A stretch of DNA of 64,000 nt from assembly GCA_029706075.1 (NCBI GenBank), contig JAINUG010000089.1:558001-622000 (forward strand), given 5' to 3'. Positions 46,047 through 58,089 of this stretch are shown in pieces. Numbering within the stretch: the first letter of the stretch is position 1; the number at the start of each line of letters is the position of its first letter. A program made the translations under genes and the position numbers. Source of the DNA: Aldrovandia affinis. Taxonomy: Eukaryota; Chordata; Actinopteri; Notacanthiformes; Halosauridae. The notes under the pieces are model-generated. The model had not been told where the DNA came from, ran no database searches, and was given only the letters and a program-made list of their open reading frames with translations.

Positions 46047-48689
46047 GGTACATACTTGCACGCCCACAAGGCCATGTATGCTACGCTAATGGAACATTAA
46101 TTGTATGCTAAACTGACAATACTGAGCAGCAAATTTAATACAGAAGGAAAGAGGGGACGCTAATGTTATATGTGATTGAGAAGTGTTCCTCATCTTCCCA
46201 AACATATGGCCAGATCATCGTTCATGATCACCTGAAATCTAGAGATGCATGCTTGCACTACGCTGCCTTTGATGGACAGAAAATGAAGGTTTTCAGCAGT
46301 TCTTCAGTTTCATCAGAAGTGGTCAAATATATACACCAACATTGGGGCTATTTTCAGGTTCTTTGTCCCCCCGGACACACAGATTCTTCTCTACTACACA
46401 CAAGATCCCAGTTGGTACAGCGTTTTACTTTTCTGTTTGAAACACGTGGCAAAAACCCTCAGGCGACTGAGTAGGAACGTTACCTATTCAAAAGGTACAT
46501 CAAAAGATACGCTCTTCCTTCTTCCTCAGGTTTCAGTTTCGTTAAAGCACATCAAGGAGAATTTCAACCAAGATTTATGAGTGGAAATCTCTGAGATTCT
46601 CTTGCCATCCTTTTATTCTTTCTCTAAGCGTCCCTCTCAGTTCGCTTTCAATAGCATGGCGGTCCCAGATAGTCCATTAAAGATTTTTTAAATTATTATT
46701 ATTTCCCACCTCCATTCCCCCCCATTTTGTGTTCTTCTTATGTTTTCTTTTTTTTCACACAAAGTAATCAACCATTCAAATCCAAGTAGGAGCATACTCC
46801 TGCCCCCTCCCCACCAGCCACCTTCCCTCCAGTCAAAACATATTGTTTTCACTGGAGACAAAAATAAATAAATAAAATAAGCCAAAAAAAAAGTTTATAA
46901 CCATGGCACTTGAAATCAACTTCTACATAACTTCTAAATCTACAGCTAATCCCCTATTTTTCTATTTTTTCATGGTACATTACTGCCCAACCCTCCTGCA
47001 GTAAGTCTGTTCACTTGTTTCCATTTCTCAACAAATTCCTTCCACCTTCCATTTAGCAATCATCATGTAGCAATCATTTCTTGCAGTGTATAGTAATGTT
47101 TCACTGTTATTTGAAGAAGTTCAAAGTTAGCTTATGTTTTACTTCCATTCTGAAGATTGCCCAAAAGGATGAATAGATTGTGAAGAATGCTAAATCTATT
47201 CCTTAAGTCTCCCAGTAATTGTATTTGTGGAGATGCATCAAAGTGGTGTAAATAAGGATGCGCCCATTCTTGTACATCAGGAAAGAACGATGAACGTTCA
47301 GTAAAGAATTAGTGCTTACCTGTTGGTTGCGTAAGGGATATGGTGAATGGCCACAACAGGGGGTGAGCAACAGAGAGAGGGAGAGAGTGGGAAAAATATT
47401 AGTTGTTGCATTGTGACTTGCGTTTGGGATTTCCAAAAATGTTTGGGCATGTGTGTTTACAAGTCAACTTCTATGGTGTGGAAGACATGCTGCTGGTCAA
47501 CATAAGATGTTGTATGAACATCATGCTGTTAATTGTTATTTTTATAGTTTATTGTTATGATACGATACAATACGATATGATATACTTCATATATATCAGA
47601 GAAACTTGTCTTGGACTCTCAGTAGCTGTTTCACAGTAATTACACATATAACAAATATAGAAAAATAGAAAAATAGTGCCTCAAAAGAGCAGCATCAATC
47701 AAAAAACAGATTTGTTCTTAATGTATTGTTTGCCATACACATCTTGAATACAGGTCTGTAGGCTGGGGTATCATCTACAGTATTTGGAGAAGACCTGGGT
47801 CAAATACCTATTTGATCAACACCCCTGCAGATCACTAAGAATTTTCAATGAAAGATGTTTCTAACCAAAACGTATGACAGAACACTGAATATAATCATTG
47901 TGATGTTTTGCAAGTTATTCACTGCTGCGTGGTACTTGTTCTCATGAATTGGATTTCATATCCTTTCGCACCTGAAGTCATCACACTTTTAGGATGTGCG
48001 AATGGTCCTACTTTATTGTACTGACCAAAACATACAAATCAAATGAAGGAAGACCTTTGTTATGAACGTTGGTGAAAATAGATGTTTCTTTAAAAATTGT
48101 TAGTAAAATTTTGCCATTTGTAAAGCAGCCTATGCTTCCATCGTGTTGATTGCCCTCATAACATGCATATCAAATTATAGCTTAAAATAAAATTGAAGGT
48201 TTCCGTCTTTGGAAAGCAAACCCACAGAAGTACGTTTTTTATATTGTTGATTCGTCCAACAAAGCTTTACCTGGGAATGATTTTCTTGTAGAAACACCTT
48301 TTGGTGGCTGGCATTTTTGACACATGAGGTCCTGGCCCCACAGGAAGCAGATGAAAGCTAGTTGAATGTAAAACACTTTCAAGCAGAGAATCCACTAGTG
48401 TGAACTCAGGGAAGAGAACAAGCCCAGCACTGAATTCTCTCAGGTGGTTTTGTCTGTTTTTGCCTATGCATTAATTTACTCTACAGTCTGGTTTTATTGG
48501 CACCTTTGATGAAAATTCTGTATAAAATAACCAACATGGGTAATGAGCTATATCTTATGCTCAAACATTTGGGAGCATGCTTTTATTGTACTACAATCAT
48601 TTCAATTTTTATTTTATTTTTAGTATGTAAGACTACTTGTTTCTGAAAGACTTCCAAAAAAATTCAAAATTGGCACTCTATATTTTATA
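46047..48689. other. Gene-free stretch
   Basis: No gene is recognised. The plus-strand frame 46163-46474 (103 codons) contains no known domain. CGATACAATACGATATGATA near 47564 is a short imperfect repeat. Confidence 0.5.
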
Positions 48690-49036
48690 TAATTTAAAAA
48701 AAAGTTACATTTGCAATATAATTCTATTTATTTAAGTTAATCTCAGTCTTAAGAAACTGTATTGTGGCCCTCCATCACTTCCTGTTTCACTAGGGTATAA
48801 AAATGAGGTAACATACATGTAAAATCCCTTTGTCATCAATCATCATGGGGAAAGCCAAAGTATCAAACAGTCAAATCAAAAGATATGGATGGTTGTTGAC
48901 CTACACAAGTTAGGTAATTGATGTAAAAAAAAATACATAAATGTTAAAACATACCAATAACCACTTATGACAATAATCAAAAAGTTTCAAACATCTGCAA
49001 TACTAAGGGGATGCAAGTGCGTGTTGACAATGAGGA

Positions 49037-49247
49037 GGCTGGCAGTGTAGTGTAGTGTAATGGGTAGGGAGCTGGGTTTATAACTCAGAGGTTGCAGGTT
49101 CAATTCCCAGATGGGACACTGCTGTTGTACCCTTGAGCAAGGTACTTAACCTGAATTGCTTCAGTAAGATATCTAGCTGTATAAATGGATTGTATGTAAA
49201 GAAATGTAATCTATGTAAGTCGCTAAATGCCTAAAATGTAAATGTAA
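49037..49247 (+). mobile_element. tRNA-derived SINE, family S1, copy 2
   Basis: It is flanked by exact 8-bp duplications AATGAGGA (49029-49036 and 49248-49255). The head carries an A-box-like TAGTGTAATGGGT and a B box GGTTCAATTCC (49097-49107). The body has CCCTTGAGCAAGGTAC and the tail reads AAGTCGCTAAATGCC plus TGTAAATGTAA, borrowed from an L2-clade LINE. Copy 1 is at 7497-7693. The intact duplications make this a fairly young insertion. Confidence 0.9.
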
Positions 49248-49534
49248 AATGAGGAAGGCAAAGAAGAACCTAGGGCCCACAGTTCAAGAACTGCAGACTT
49301 CAGTTGCATCTCTCCCAGCCCTTACTGAGAGCAACCAGGTGGTATGGTCAGATGAGCCAAAATTTTCCTTTTTGGCCATGTACACCATTGTCTGGCGTCA
49401 AAAGATGGATGCATACAAGAAAAAGCACCTCATCCCTACTATCAAATATTGTGGTGGATCATTGATGCTTTGGGCCTGTTTTGCTGCCAGTGGTCTAGGG
49501 GCTCTTGTTAAGATCAATAGCATAATGAATTCCA

Positions 49535-49830
49535 GGACATTTATTTATTTTTTAATTTTGTTACAGATTTTTCCTCATTTTCCTTCCAATTCAGTAGCCA
49601 ATTCAACCCCCTATTTATTTCGATTCGCCCTCCGCTCACAAATCTCTGCCCGGGTCAAGCTATTACCCAGAGGCTGGTAATGATCCACCTCCTCTGAGAA
49701 GGACCTTCACACACCTTCTCTTTAGGAATGCCCTACTGCTCTTCGACAAGCTTGTGTCGACTTTCCCTCACTCCACCCCCTGGAACGGACAGCCAAATGT
49801 CAGCCAGAGTTGGACGGTTTTGACCCTATC
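49535..49830 (-). mobile_element. tRNA-derived SINE, family S2, truncated copy 2
   Basis: On the minus strand the body reads GGCTGTCCGTTCCAGGGGG and then GTTGAATTGGCTACTGAATT, followed by a T/A-rich tail with AGGAAAAATCTGTAACAAAA. This matches the tail half of S2 at 53208-53605. The head with the A and B boxes is lost. It sits inside the Tc1 transposase and replaces part of it. Confidence 0.65.
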
Positions 49831-50209
49831 AAAAACATATCGTCTGAATTGAACAGGGCTGTCCAGAAGCACAAACCTTCAGGATATTAAGGATGTTGAA
49901 AAGTTCTGCATGGAGGAATGGACCAAGATCCCTCCAAATGTGTTCTCTAACCTTATTAAACATTATAGAAAAAGGCTCAATGCCATTATCCTTCCCAAGC
50001 GAGGCTGCACCAAATACTAAAACAGGGGTGGCAAAATTTGTGAAATCCTAGTCAATTCCATTTAATCATTAATTAAGTTAAATATTTGTACAGTCGTGTG
50101 CAATTTGAGTTTAAAGTATAGGTCTGCTTGTGTTATGAAGAAAGCCAATGTAATCAAATAATAAGAATGTCATATATATATCAAAAAAATTCTTCCACCT
50201 TTCTTATGT

Positions 50210-50600
50210 TTTTCCCCCCCTTTTTCATGCCCAATTTCACGCTCGCTGCAATCTCCACTGTCAATTTGAAAGAGCCTTAGACAAGCACATGCTCTCCTCC
50301 AAAATGTGATGTCAGCCGCTGCTTCTTTTCACACTGCAATCTACAAGTTAAGTTTGCAAAGACATGAGTCAGAAGTCAAAAGTTTCCACGTAGCTATGAT
50401 CAAGCTTTATCGCGGCAGACTGTGGGTGCCTGACTAACGAGAGGGGGCCTCTGTTGTGCGACGAGACATGGACAACCTGGACAACTGAATACCTCCATCC
50501 CTGGGCAGTGCTACCACCTATTATGCATTGCTCTGCGGGCCACAGTCGGCACTAGCATGGTCTGGGTTTGATACTAGGCCGTGGGTCTCATCCTTTACAG
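50210..50600. mobile_element. Probable retroposon fragment, unclassified
   Basis: It starts with a T/C run and CATGCCCAATTTCACGCTCG, in the style of a reversed S2-like tail. It continues through GAGAGGGGGCCTCTGTTGTG and ends with GGTCTGGGTTTGATACTAGG. The last part matches the unit of the minisatellite at 31267-31610. The order suggests a SINE-like element, but no complete A/B box pair is visible. Confidence 0.35.
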
Positions 50601-52120
50601 GAAAAAGTAGAAAGTAAAAAAGTACCTTTACAGGATGAGCCACCCAGCAGCCCCCTTCCACCATTTCTTATCCCTTATTTGGAACAGGCAGTTGTGTCAC
50701 CAGCACCCTTGCGAAGAGCACTGCATCTGAAGAACGCGCACTCCTTTGATGTGCTTGGCCACAAGCCAATGGCAGTATCCCACACTAAAGGCCACATGGT
50801 ACTCCCGGAGAGGTAGTGCCAATTGTAGGAAAGACGCTTCTCTCTCTGACAACTACTGATAGCCTATGTGCCTGTGGCGCATCGTTGGGAGAAACTGATG
50901 GAGCAGCAACCCCAGTTTTCCCTGGCCGATTCAAATAGACTCCTTCTCCCTGCGGGATGAAGCCAATCATGTCCAACTACTGTGGACTCCTGGTCATAGC
51001 TGGCCAATGACATGACCAGAAAATGTTTCGACCTACATACTTATTTTCAACTGTTTCGAAACCAAAACTAGTTCAAGCATAGGTCAGGATTGAGAAAGAG
51101 ATAAGAAATCTTGCTTAAGTTTCATTATACAAATCTGTGAAAGATGATGTTCGATTTGTATTCAGGTGTGCAGACTGCACCTTAAGATCCACTTCTGTCT
51201 CTAATGGCACAAATCTATTTATACAAAGCAGGTTAATTGTTTACCATTTCATTAACTTGGCTTGGCTCCTTGGAAACAGATTTACACATCTTAAATCAAC
51301 CTTGAGTTTGATTTAAAATTTTATACAGAACTTGCTTTGCATTGCCAAAATCCTCTGTGGAGCGTATCGAATGCAAAAACAACTGTAATATCAGGTCTGG
51401 TGTCTCCCAATCACATTAGCATATGGTGCTGAATTCATGCATTAAAGAGATTTGATAAAATATGAAGAACGCTGGTACATGTCATTATGTCCTAATTGTA
51501 ATTCATGCAGTGTGAGGAATGGGGAGGGAAACTCAGATCTCTTGACTAGTTTAGACTGGGGTGGGAGCCCCAGATGAAATGAGGAGTTCCCCATACAACT
51601 TGCATAACCGTACACTGCTAATTAACTTCACAGCTACAATCTCTTTAGTAATAAATCATTGTAGTTAATTCCCTTGTCCTTATTCATTTGATTGCTGTTG
51701 GCCAAATACGGCATATGATATGAAAGCTCTGGCAAGGATCTTTTTTTTCCAATTGCAAAAATTGAAGAATTTCTTAAATGCCAAATTAATGTTTGACTTA
51801 GCTTATGATAATCACGGTGTAGTCTGTTTATTCCAGAGAAAGTAGAAATGAGCACTGTTGTCTAAGCCAGGTAGGTGAATCCAGATCATGAAAAAAAACT
51901 AAACTTTTTTGCAGTGAAAGTTTATTTTAGAGTTTTCTTTCTAGACAGTGTTGGAGCTGTTATTTTTTTCCTGTTTGTGCTGCCCTGCTCTCTTTCCTTT
52001 CCAAGTAATAAGTCCCACTGACAGGCCCTGACCTTTTTCTGTCACTAGTGGAAAGGAGCGGACAGAAGTCGCCATGCAGTGAAACAGCACAATGATCTTG
52101 GGCACAGGCACATGCTCGAA
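50601..52120. other. Gene-free stretch
   Basis: No gene is recognised. 50640-51010 is GC-richer, with GTAGTGCCAATTGTAGGAAA and GTGCCTGTGGCGCATCGTTG. It might be another repeat, but I see no ends. Confidence 0.4.
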
Positions 52121-52187
52121 CACCCACACACACACGCACACACTCCTGGCAACCTTTCCACGAACACACACACACACACACACACAC
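52121..52187. repeat. (AC)n array with an internally duplicated segment
   Basis: Two AC runs are each followed by ACTCCTGGCAACCTTTCCA or ACTCCTCGCAACCTTTCCA. A unit of roughly 50 bp including the AC run was therefore duplicated in tandem. Confidence 0.85.
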
Positions 52188-53207
52188 TCCTCGCAACCTT
52201 TCCATACAGTTATGTTGAGGAAATCTCATTTGAATCCCAGTTGATACAATATTCTTGTCTTCAACAGGTGCTTTACCCAGACTGACATGATCCAACAGAC
52301 ATTTATCTATTTTCTAACTAAATTACAATTCAGAGAAACAGTAGTGGGCCACAATTCTTGACAATTCCACATATTGCAGGAACCACAAATCACAGCTTTT
52401 AACATAAACACACTTAGAATACCAATCGCAAGATTTGGTGAGTGTAATTAGCTGTTGTATTATGGGGTGTCATGTCTCATAACTGTACAGAGATGGCTGG
52501 AAACTGATTAGCGTTGTGTAGATTTGGTGTGTTAGTGTGGGGGATGGGGAAGCTAACAACCAGGCTTCTTTTGTACTTTGTAAATGGAAGGCATTTTCTG
52601 TAGCATGACTAAACTGCATATTTGCGTTATCGTGCTGAACGGTTTGCCACATGCCAGAATGGAAAGATTTTTTCTTAATTGTACCTGCTTAATGGAAGTT
52701 AAAATAAATAAATTGTGAGAAAATTGTAATCTTTCATTTAGCATCACTGCACATTCCTTTATTAAATAGTTCTGCATCACATCACACTCATTAAAATGTA
52801 AACTTCATTATGAACTAAATTTAATTTCTGAAAATGGGCCAGTATCGCATCTCCTCATGCTTGCAATATGTGTACCAGAGGAATAAATACCATTTTGGCT
52901 TTGGGGGGGGGAGTTGAAATGCATATTAACAGACATATTTTATACATTTGCCATGATGCCCACTTTGCCGAACAATAAAAAAATTGCAAAATTGCAAAAA
53001 TTAAGAAACACTGTGCAATTAAAGATTTTTGATAGTGCTCAAGCAGGTTAGAGACATTTCATCTAACCAACCACACTGCCTATAACCCATACTTTTACAT
53101 TTCTAAAAACAGCATCAACTTTAGTGGTCACAAGGAAGTTGTAAGTAGCAAGCCTGGCAAGTGGTGGGCTGAGCCGAATGTTCATGGACGATTTTTTTTT
53201 AAAAAAC
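52188..53207. other. Gene-free AT-rich stretch
   Basis: No gene or recognisable element. Confidence 0.5.
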
Positions 53208-53605
53208 GGGGCCTCCTGGGTGGTGTAGCGGTAAGAGCATAAGACTGACCAGGATGCATGTTGCCCACTGTGACCGGGGTTTGATTCCTCCAGCCGTGCC
53301 AGCTCGGCTCTGGCTGGGAGTGCCACCTGGGGGTGGTAATTGGCTGTCTGCCCCAGGGAGGGGGGAGGGAAGTCGACATGAGCCCGCTGCATAGTGGTTC
53401 TATGTGTACCGGAGTTATAGTTGATGGCTTGCCAAGTTCCGGCTCAGAGGAGGAGATACATCGCCTTTGTCACTGCCGGTCTCAGGACTACGGCAGCAAC
53501 CTCACAATATGAGGGGTGATAGTTGACATGAAAAGAGGGTACAATTGGCTACTAAATTGTGACAAAAAAATTGAAAAATCTGAAACAAAATCTTAAAAAA
53601 ATAAA
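53208..53605 (+). mobile_element. tRNA-derived SINE, family S2, copy 3 (most complete)
   Basis: The head GGGGCCTCCTGGGTGGTGTA contains the A box TGGTGTAGCGG (53221-53231) and the B box GGTTTGATTCC (53278-53288), the polymerase III promoter. The body has GCCACCTGGGGGTGGTAAT and CCCCAGGGAGGGGGGAGGG. The 3' part GGTACAATTGGCTACTAAAT is followed by A-rich words. Length is about 400 bp, long for a fish SINE. It is not a tRNA gene. Confidence 0.8.
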
Positions 53606-54456
53606 ATACATTTACAAAATGATCTTGCTGAGCATTTCTTGCTGAGCACATTCATTGATTCACAATGCTGTAAAAATCGACTCTTCTGGCTCACTAGCTC
53701 TGTGACTCACAAACACACATTTACAAAATGTGCTGTAATATTAGGATTGAATGAAGGCAAGCATTTGGATCAGTGACTGCGACTTTAATCTCAGCCCCAG
53801 TGCAACTTGTAGGGTGACAGGTGCTGTGGGCCTGAAGTGTATAGTGATATGCATAACAAGGCATACACTGTTTTGGAGAAAAGAACCAGTGCCGTATAGG
53901 TTAAAAGCTTTATTGCCATGGAAACAAACCCAGCACAATTTCCTCGTAATGAACCCCTACAGTGGGGCAAAACAAAAAACTGTTGACATCTCCTAAAAAA
54001 TAAATCTAGTAGTATGCTTAAAATCTGCCAAGATATTTTGCATGTGTTGTGCGGCAGTCATGTGTTATTGTTAATATGTACAAATGACATGTATGTACAC
54101 TGTAAGTGAAATAAATGTCCATTCCCATTTTACCAACTGTAGTTAGAAAGTAATAATATATAATGTATCAAACGCATTTTAGCCTAATGTGTTGAAATGA
54201 ATGCTCCCTTTCAAAGTTTTGTTCAGAGTGGTACATGAGCCATGTAAATGAGCCACAGAGCTTGGAAGTGGATGAGATGAGGAAATCTTCAAGCCATACT
54301 ATACATACACGAATGGATTAACTAAAATCAAGCAGACATCACAGTCCCCTCAATCTCTGATATTTTCCTGATTGCATGAATCAAAATGGTGATTGCTTGA
54401 AATGAAGCTTCACTACTCTAATATTTTGCTTGCAACTGTCTGTTCCAACCCTGTAT
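53606..54456. other. Gene-free stretch
   Basis: No gene is recognised. Confidence 0.5.
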
Positions 54457-54460
54457 ATAT

Positions 54461-54961
54461 TGTGGCAACCGGCTGAAGGAAGTCTGGGGCTGGTAATTGA
54501 GGGGCGGTATGTGACGGCATGCTGACTTCACCCTCGTGCCTTGAATGGGATTATCAGGGGTAGAGCTATACCTGATGCTCGTTTACCTGAGTGGACCCGG
54601 GGAAATAAAAGCACTGTGTCAACAGCTGTGGAGTGCAAGATACCATGGGGGAAACGCATTGGAGAGAGTAAGTATTGAGAAAGCGAACTAGTGTGGATTA
54701 CTGGATACGACCCGGATTGTTTTGGAAAACCTGCTTTGTGTACCGACTATCGAACGTTTGAGAACCCCGATTTGGAAACTGACCATTGGACTACAAACTT
54801 TTGACAATGAGTAAGGATTACGGATTGGACTTGATTACATCTCCCCCTTTCCCTTGTTAATTTCCCTTAATAAAATACATGTTCCGAATTTCTACTTTGT
54901 ATGCAAGGTTTTGTTATTGATCATAGCTACGTGGAAACCCCAAAGCCTTGATCCTGCCACA
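54461..54961 (+). mobile_element. Solo LTR, family B (501 bp)
   Basis: It starts TGTGGCA and ends TGCCACA, a perfect 7-bp inverted terminal repeat of TG...CA type. ATAT flanks both sides (54457-54460 and 54962-54965), a possible 4-bp target duplication, though the surroundings are themselves TA-rich. In plus orientation a TATA-like ATAAAAG lies at 54605-54611 and a polyadenylation signal AATAAA at 54869-54874. That is the expected U3-R-U5 order. No retroviral genes adjoin. The family is probably Gypsy-like, by inference from length and duplication size. No second copy is present in the window. Confidence 0.75.
54869..54874 (+). promoter_or_regulatory. Polyadenylation signal in LTR B
   Basis: AATAAA lies 87 bases before the end of the LTR, where an LTR would define the R/U5 boundary. 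Confidence 0.55.
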
Positions 54962-54965
54962 ATAT

Positions 54966-55139
54966 ATATTATTTTAGGTGGGGTTATAACATAAGATTTC
55001 TTTGGCAGTTTGGCAGTGCTTTAACTTGTGAATTCATCAGCATATTTTCTTGCAAACTATCCATAAAGAAGTTATATAAGTCAACTTAGTGATAAAAAGA
55101 GGAGCAGGAAAGAAAAGGGCAGTCTGATAAAAGGGGAAA
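54966..55139. other. Gene-free spacer
   Basis: Nothing recognisable. Confidence 0.5.
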
Positions 55140-55310
55140 TATTGTGGATCAGCGGTTGGGTAACCAAAAGGTCACCGATTTGTAAATCCAGTAAAAACTT
55201 TTAAAACATTGCCTGGATTTTGCTTTAGTTAATATCTAGCTATATTAATTTATAGTATGTAAAATGTGAGCTATAAGTTGCTCTGGACAAGACAATCTGC
55301 TTAGAAGACA
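55140..55310 (+). mobile_element. SINE with L2-type tail
   Basis: The head ATTGTGGATCAGCGGTTGGG and GGTCACCGATTTGTAAATCC is a worn tRNA-like promoter. The tail GAGCTATAAGTTGCTCTGGA, then CAATCTGCTTAGAAG, is a degraded L2 stem-loop tail. The sequence is diverged, so the copy is old. Confidence 0.6.
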
Positions 55311-58089
55311 TACCTGTCAGCAAATTTTTCCATTTGTCTAGAATCCATGCAAATCAAATGCGTTTCAGTGTCAGACTTTACAGTGGGAATTTTCATGAGA
55401 CCACTTTGTCTGAAACAAAAAATGCTGCCTGTGAGCATAATGATGTTCAGGGACATAAACATAGTCAATTTCAATTGGCAGAACTTTGACTAGAAATGAA
55501 TAGTATAAACATATCTGCAGTGCTATAAATTTGGTCTTAATGGCCTAATTATTTTAGTGTCCTACCTGGCTACAACAGAAAGTGAAAATTTAATTAAAAA
55601 TTGGTCTGGGGCGTTTGATTTAAAATGCATGAACAACAACTTCACACTGCCAGCCATTTTAATTGCCTGGAATTGCATACGTAGATCATAAGGGGTTATT
55701 TGTTATTTATGAAACAGGCGAACGAGGAAGGGGATGAAAACTGTGCTCAAAGGCACATCAAAGAGTAGTGATCATCCATGAAAAAGCAACAAACTCCCTG
55801 AACATTGTTAGGAATACTATTGTTTCAGTACATTTAATTATGCAAGAGTGGTATTGGTTCAAATTCAGATTCTGTGCTTACTAACTTTAGAAAATGCCTG
55901 CTGAATTTCCGTGGCTCCTATCTCCCCTTTGATTGTTTATTTATTTTTAATAAATGGTTGGGGGACAGTTTCTGGAAGCTGGTGGTCCAGTGAACAAAAT
56001 GAGCTATGCATTTTTTTAAAGGTTTATTCTACAGACACATAATATATAGGCCATTGCATTTCAAACCTCATTTACATGTCAGGCAGGATGATGTCGCTAG
56101 GAAGAGCTTGTAACTGCACATTTTAAGAAGACAAGGGACCGATCATTTCAGTAATGAGGTAATGTTGCTGCATTTTCCGATGTCCAGCAAGTAAGCTCAA
56201 TGCCACATTGGTGTCAGCAGTGGGATTTGACCATGTGAAATTGGAGCGATGGGACAAATTCAGTTAGGAAGGCAGCACAGTGACCTGTCAGGCAGGATGG
56301 TTTTGCTTGCAATGCCTTTGTAGCAGGACCACCATGCACCATGTCTGTGAAGTAGGCTTTTCGCCTCCTTTAACAATCCACGCTCGCTACAGTAATTTAG
56401 AAATACAGTCATGCAAAATGCTTCCATGCAAAGGCACTTCCCTCTGAACCTTATCTCAGGCCTTTCCTTTTGACTGCAGTCATTTCAGCAAGCTATAATT
56501 CCATGTGAACAGCATTTATCCCCTTCTGAGCTAAACCAAATCAAGAGAGGACTACCGTGGATTTAAATTAGGACAAGAGTGTGGAATGTAGCAATTAGGA
56601 TACAAAAGTTTATTGTTGCTTTGTTACATCAGGCTAAAATCCCATTTTGAGAAGGAGGATAACTTTTACTTTTCAATTTCTGCTTCACGCTTTCAAAGAG
56701 AGCCGTGCAGTTGATTCAACCGCTCCTCTCTCCCTGCTGAGGCCATGCATGAATATAATTGAGTCTGGGAAAAGGGGAAGCCTGTAAAATTCTACAATTG
56801 TCTCCCTGCACAATTGGCACTGTCTGTCTTGTGTGCATTGGGTTACACATCTTTGACTCTGACATATCAAATGTCCGTATTCACTGTCCTCTTGCACTGA
56901 TTGTAGGGTTACATTACACGGCCTGTCAATATATTCCTACAGCTTAGATGAATGAAATGGCAGCTGCCAAACCTAGTGCCAGGTTTCTCTGAGTCAGACT
57001 CCACTAAAAGTCTCACTGTTGGCATGGCTGCATGGTTGTCATTGTGTCATCGAACAAACAAGTGCGCCGGCGCACCATATGATTCATGAGTTTGACGACT
57101 GGGCTAGAGTACTATAGAAATGGGAATGTGCTGTGGCTATATTGTGAATGCTGTGGTGGGCATACAGTAATTCATGCACTGAAATATGCTAGTACCCGGG
57201 ATGTCAGCCTAATGTTTTGGAAAGCGGGAGATAAGGCAGGCAAGTGGGAAGGAAATCTGACAGGGGACAGCGGCGAGTTCCTTTCTTGTCACCGAGACGT
57301 TATTTCTTCATTACAGCACGCGGTATCAGGTGTGGACAGCTTCTGCAAGAACAGGCCGTTTCCTCTAAGAGACCCCTTTGACACCAGCCTATGAACACAC
57401 ATAAAGTGAAGAAAGGCCCAAAAGTGAAGAAAATAGTAGAGATTCTACTTCATGTATCTGCAATAATTCACGGCTGTTCATGATTGCTTTACCAAGGGTG
57501 ACTCACACACCATACACTTTTACACACCATATATTTATACCACTGGTAACTTCCTGAATAAATTCAGGCCCTGTAGCTGAATTTAACCTGAAGGGTAAAG
57601 TGGCAGTATTACACCGGTGAATCAACCTACATATTACAGTATATAAACCCAGTTCCTTACCAACTTACATTTCTGATTTGATCCACATTTCGGTGATGTT
57701 CCTGGGAGCAATTATTGAAGTGCAGACTACCTAGCTGATAATACACATTCACAGCCTATAGATATGCAGAGACTTGTTTTTTTCATATCTAAAGTTATTA
57801 GCAATGGGAGCATTAGTGTCCCTGAGTCCATGATAAATGCAGAGGTTATTCACAACGCTACACAGGTAGACCAGCTGTGAAGGAATGGCTGTTTATATTG
57901 CTGTATCATTTTAAGGAAGACCTGATCCAAGCGATGCCAGAACAAAACACAATGTCTGAAGTCACTGTTTGCGGATGGAGTCGTGGCACTCAGACGAAAC
58001 TCGTGCAGAACAAGGAGCGGCCTTCCCTCTGTCACTATCCAACCGGTGTTTGGCTGCGAGGGGGGAAGCAGCGCACAGAAAGTTTGGTA
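55311..58089. other. Gene-free stretch
   Basis: No gene is recognised. 56690-56960 is single-copy-looking and could be constrained. The frame 57086-57394 on the plus strand has 102 codons but no known domain and no splice context, so I do not call it. Confidence 0.45.

Larger units (their letters stand above)
48845..50022 (+). pseudogene. Tc1-like transposase remnant
   Basis: N-terminus: MGKAKVSNSQIKRYGWLLT, then a stop, matching the family's start. Middle (49249-49540): VWSDEPKFSFL holds the second catalytic aspartate of the DDE triad, followed by KYCGGSLMLWACFAASGLGAL and KINSIMNS. C-terminus (49833-50022): LNRAVQKHKPSGY, stop, then FCMEEWTKIPPNVFSNLIKH and KRGCTKY with the expected stop. 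The part holding the final catalytic glutamate is missing, replaced by a SINE. The family cuts and pastes DNA at TA sites; this copy cannot. Confidence 0.8.
48690..50180 (+). mobile_element. Tc1-like transposon, inactive, interrupted by two SINEs
   Basis: The 5' side has ACTTCCTGTTTCACTAGGG and GGTATAAAAATGAGG, then a start codon at 48845. Transposase sequence follows in three pieces (see the pseudogene entry). After the stop the sequence TACTAAAACAGGGGTGGCAAA is typical of the transposase end of fish Tc1 elements. SINEs sit at 49037-49247 and 49535-49830, so the transposon is older than both. Terminal inverted repeats were not located with confidence, so the outer limits are approximate. Confidence 0.75.

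Noticed and set aside
46163-46474. 103-codon plus-strand frame
   Set aside because: Ser-rich start and no recognisable motif; not supported as a gene.
54461-54961. Possible small host gene with its own TATA box and AATAAA
   Set aside because: Perfect inverted TG...CA ends and flanking ATAT fit a solo LTR better, and no useful reading frame lies between the signals.
57086-57394. 102-codon plus-strand frame
   Set aside because: No domain and no supporting context. The first Met lies in ordinary AT-rich sequence.
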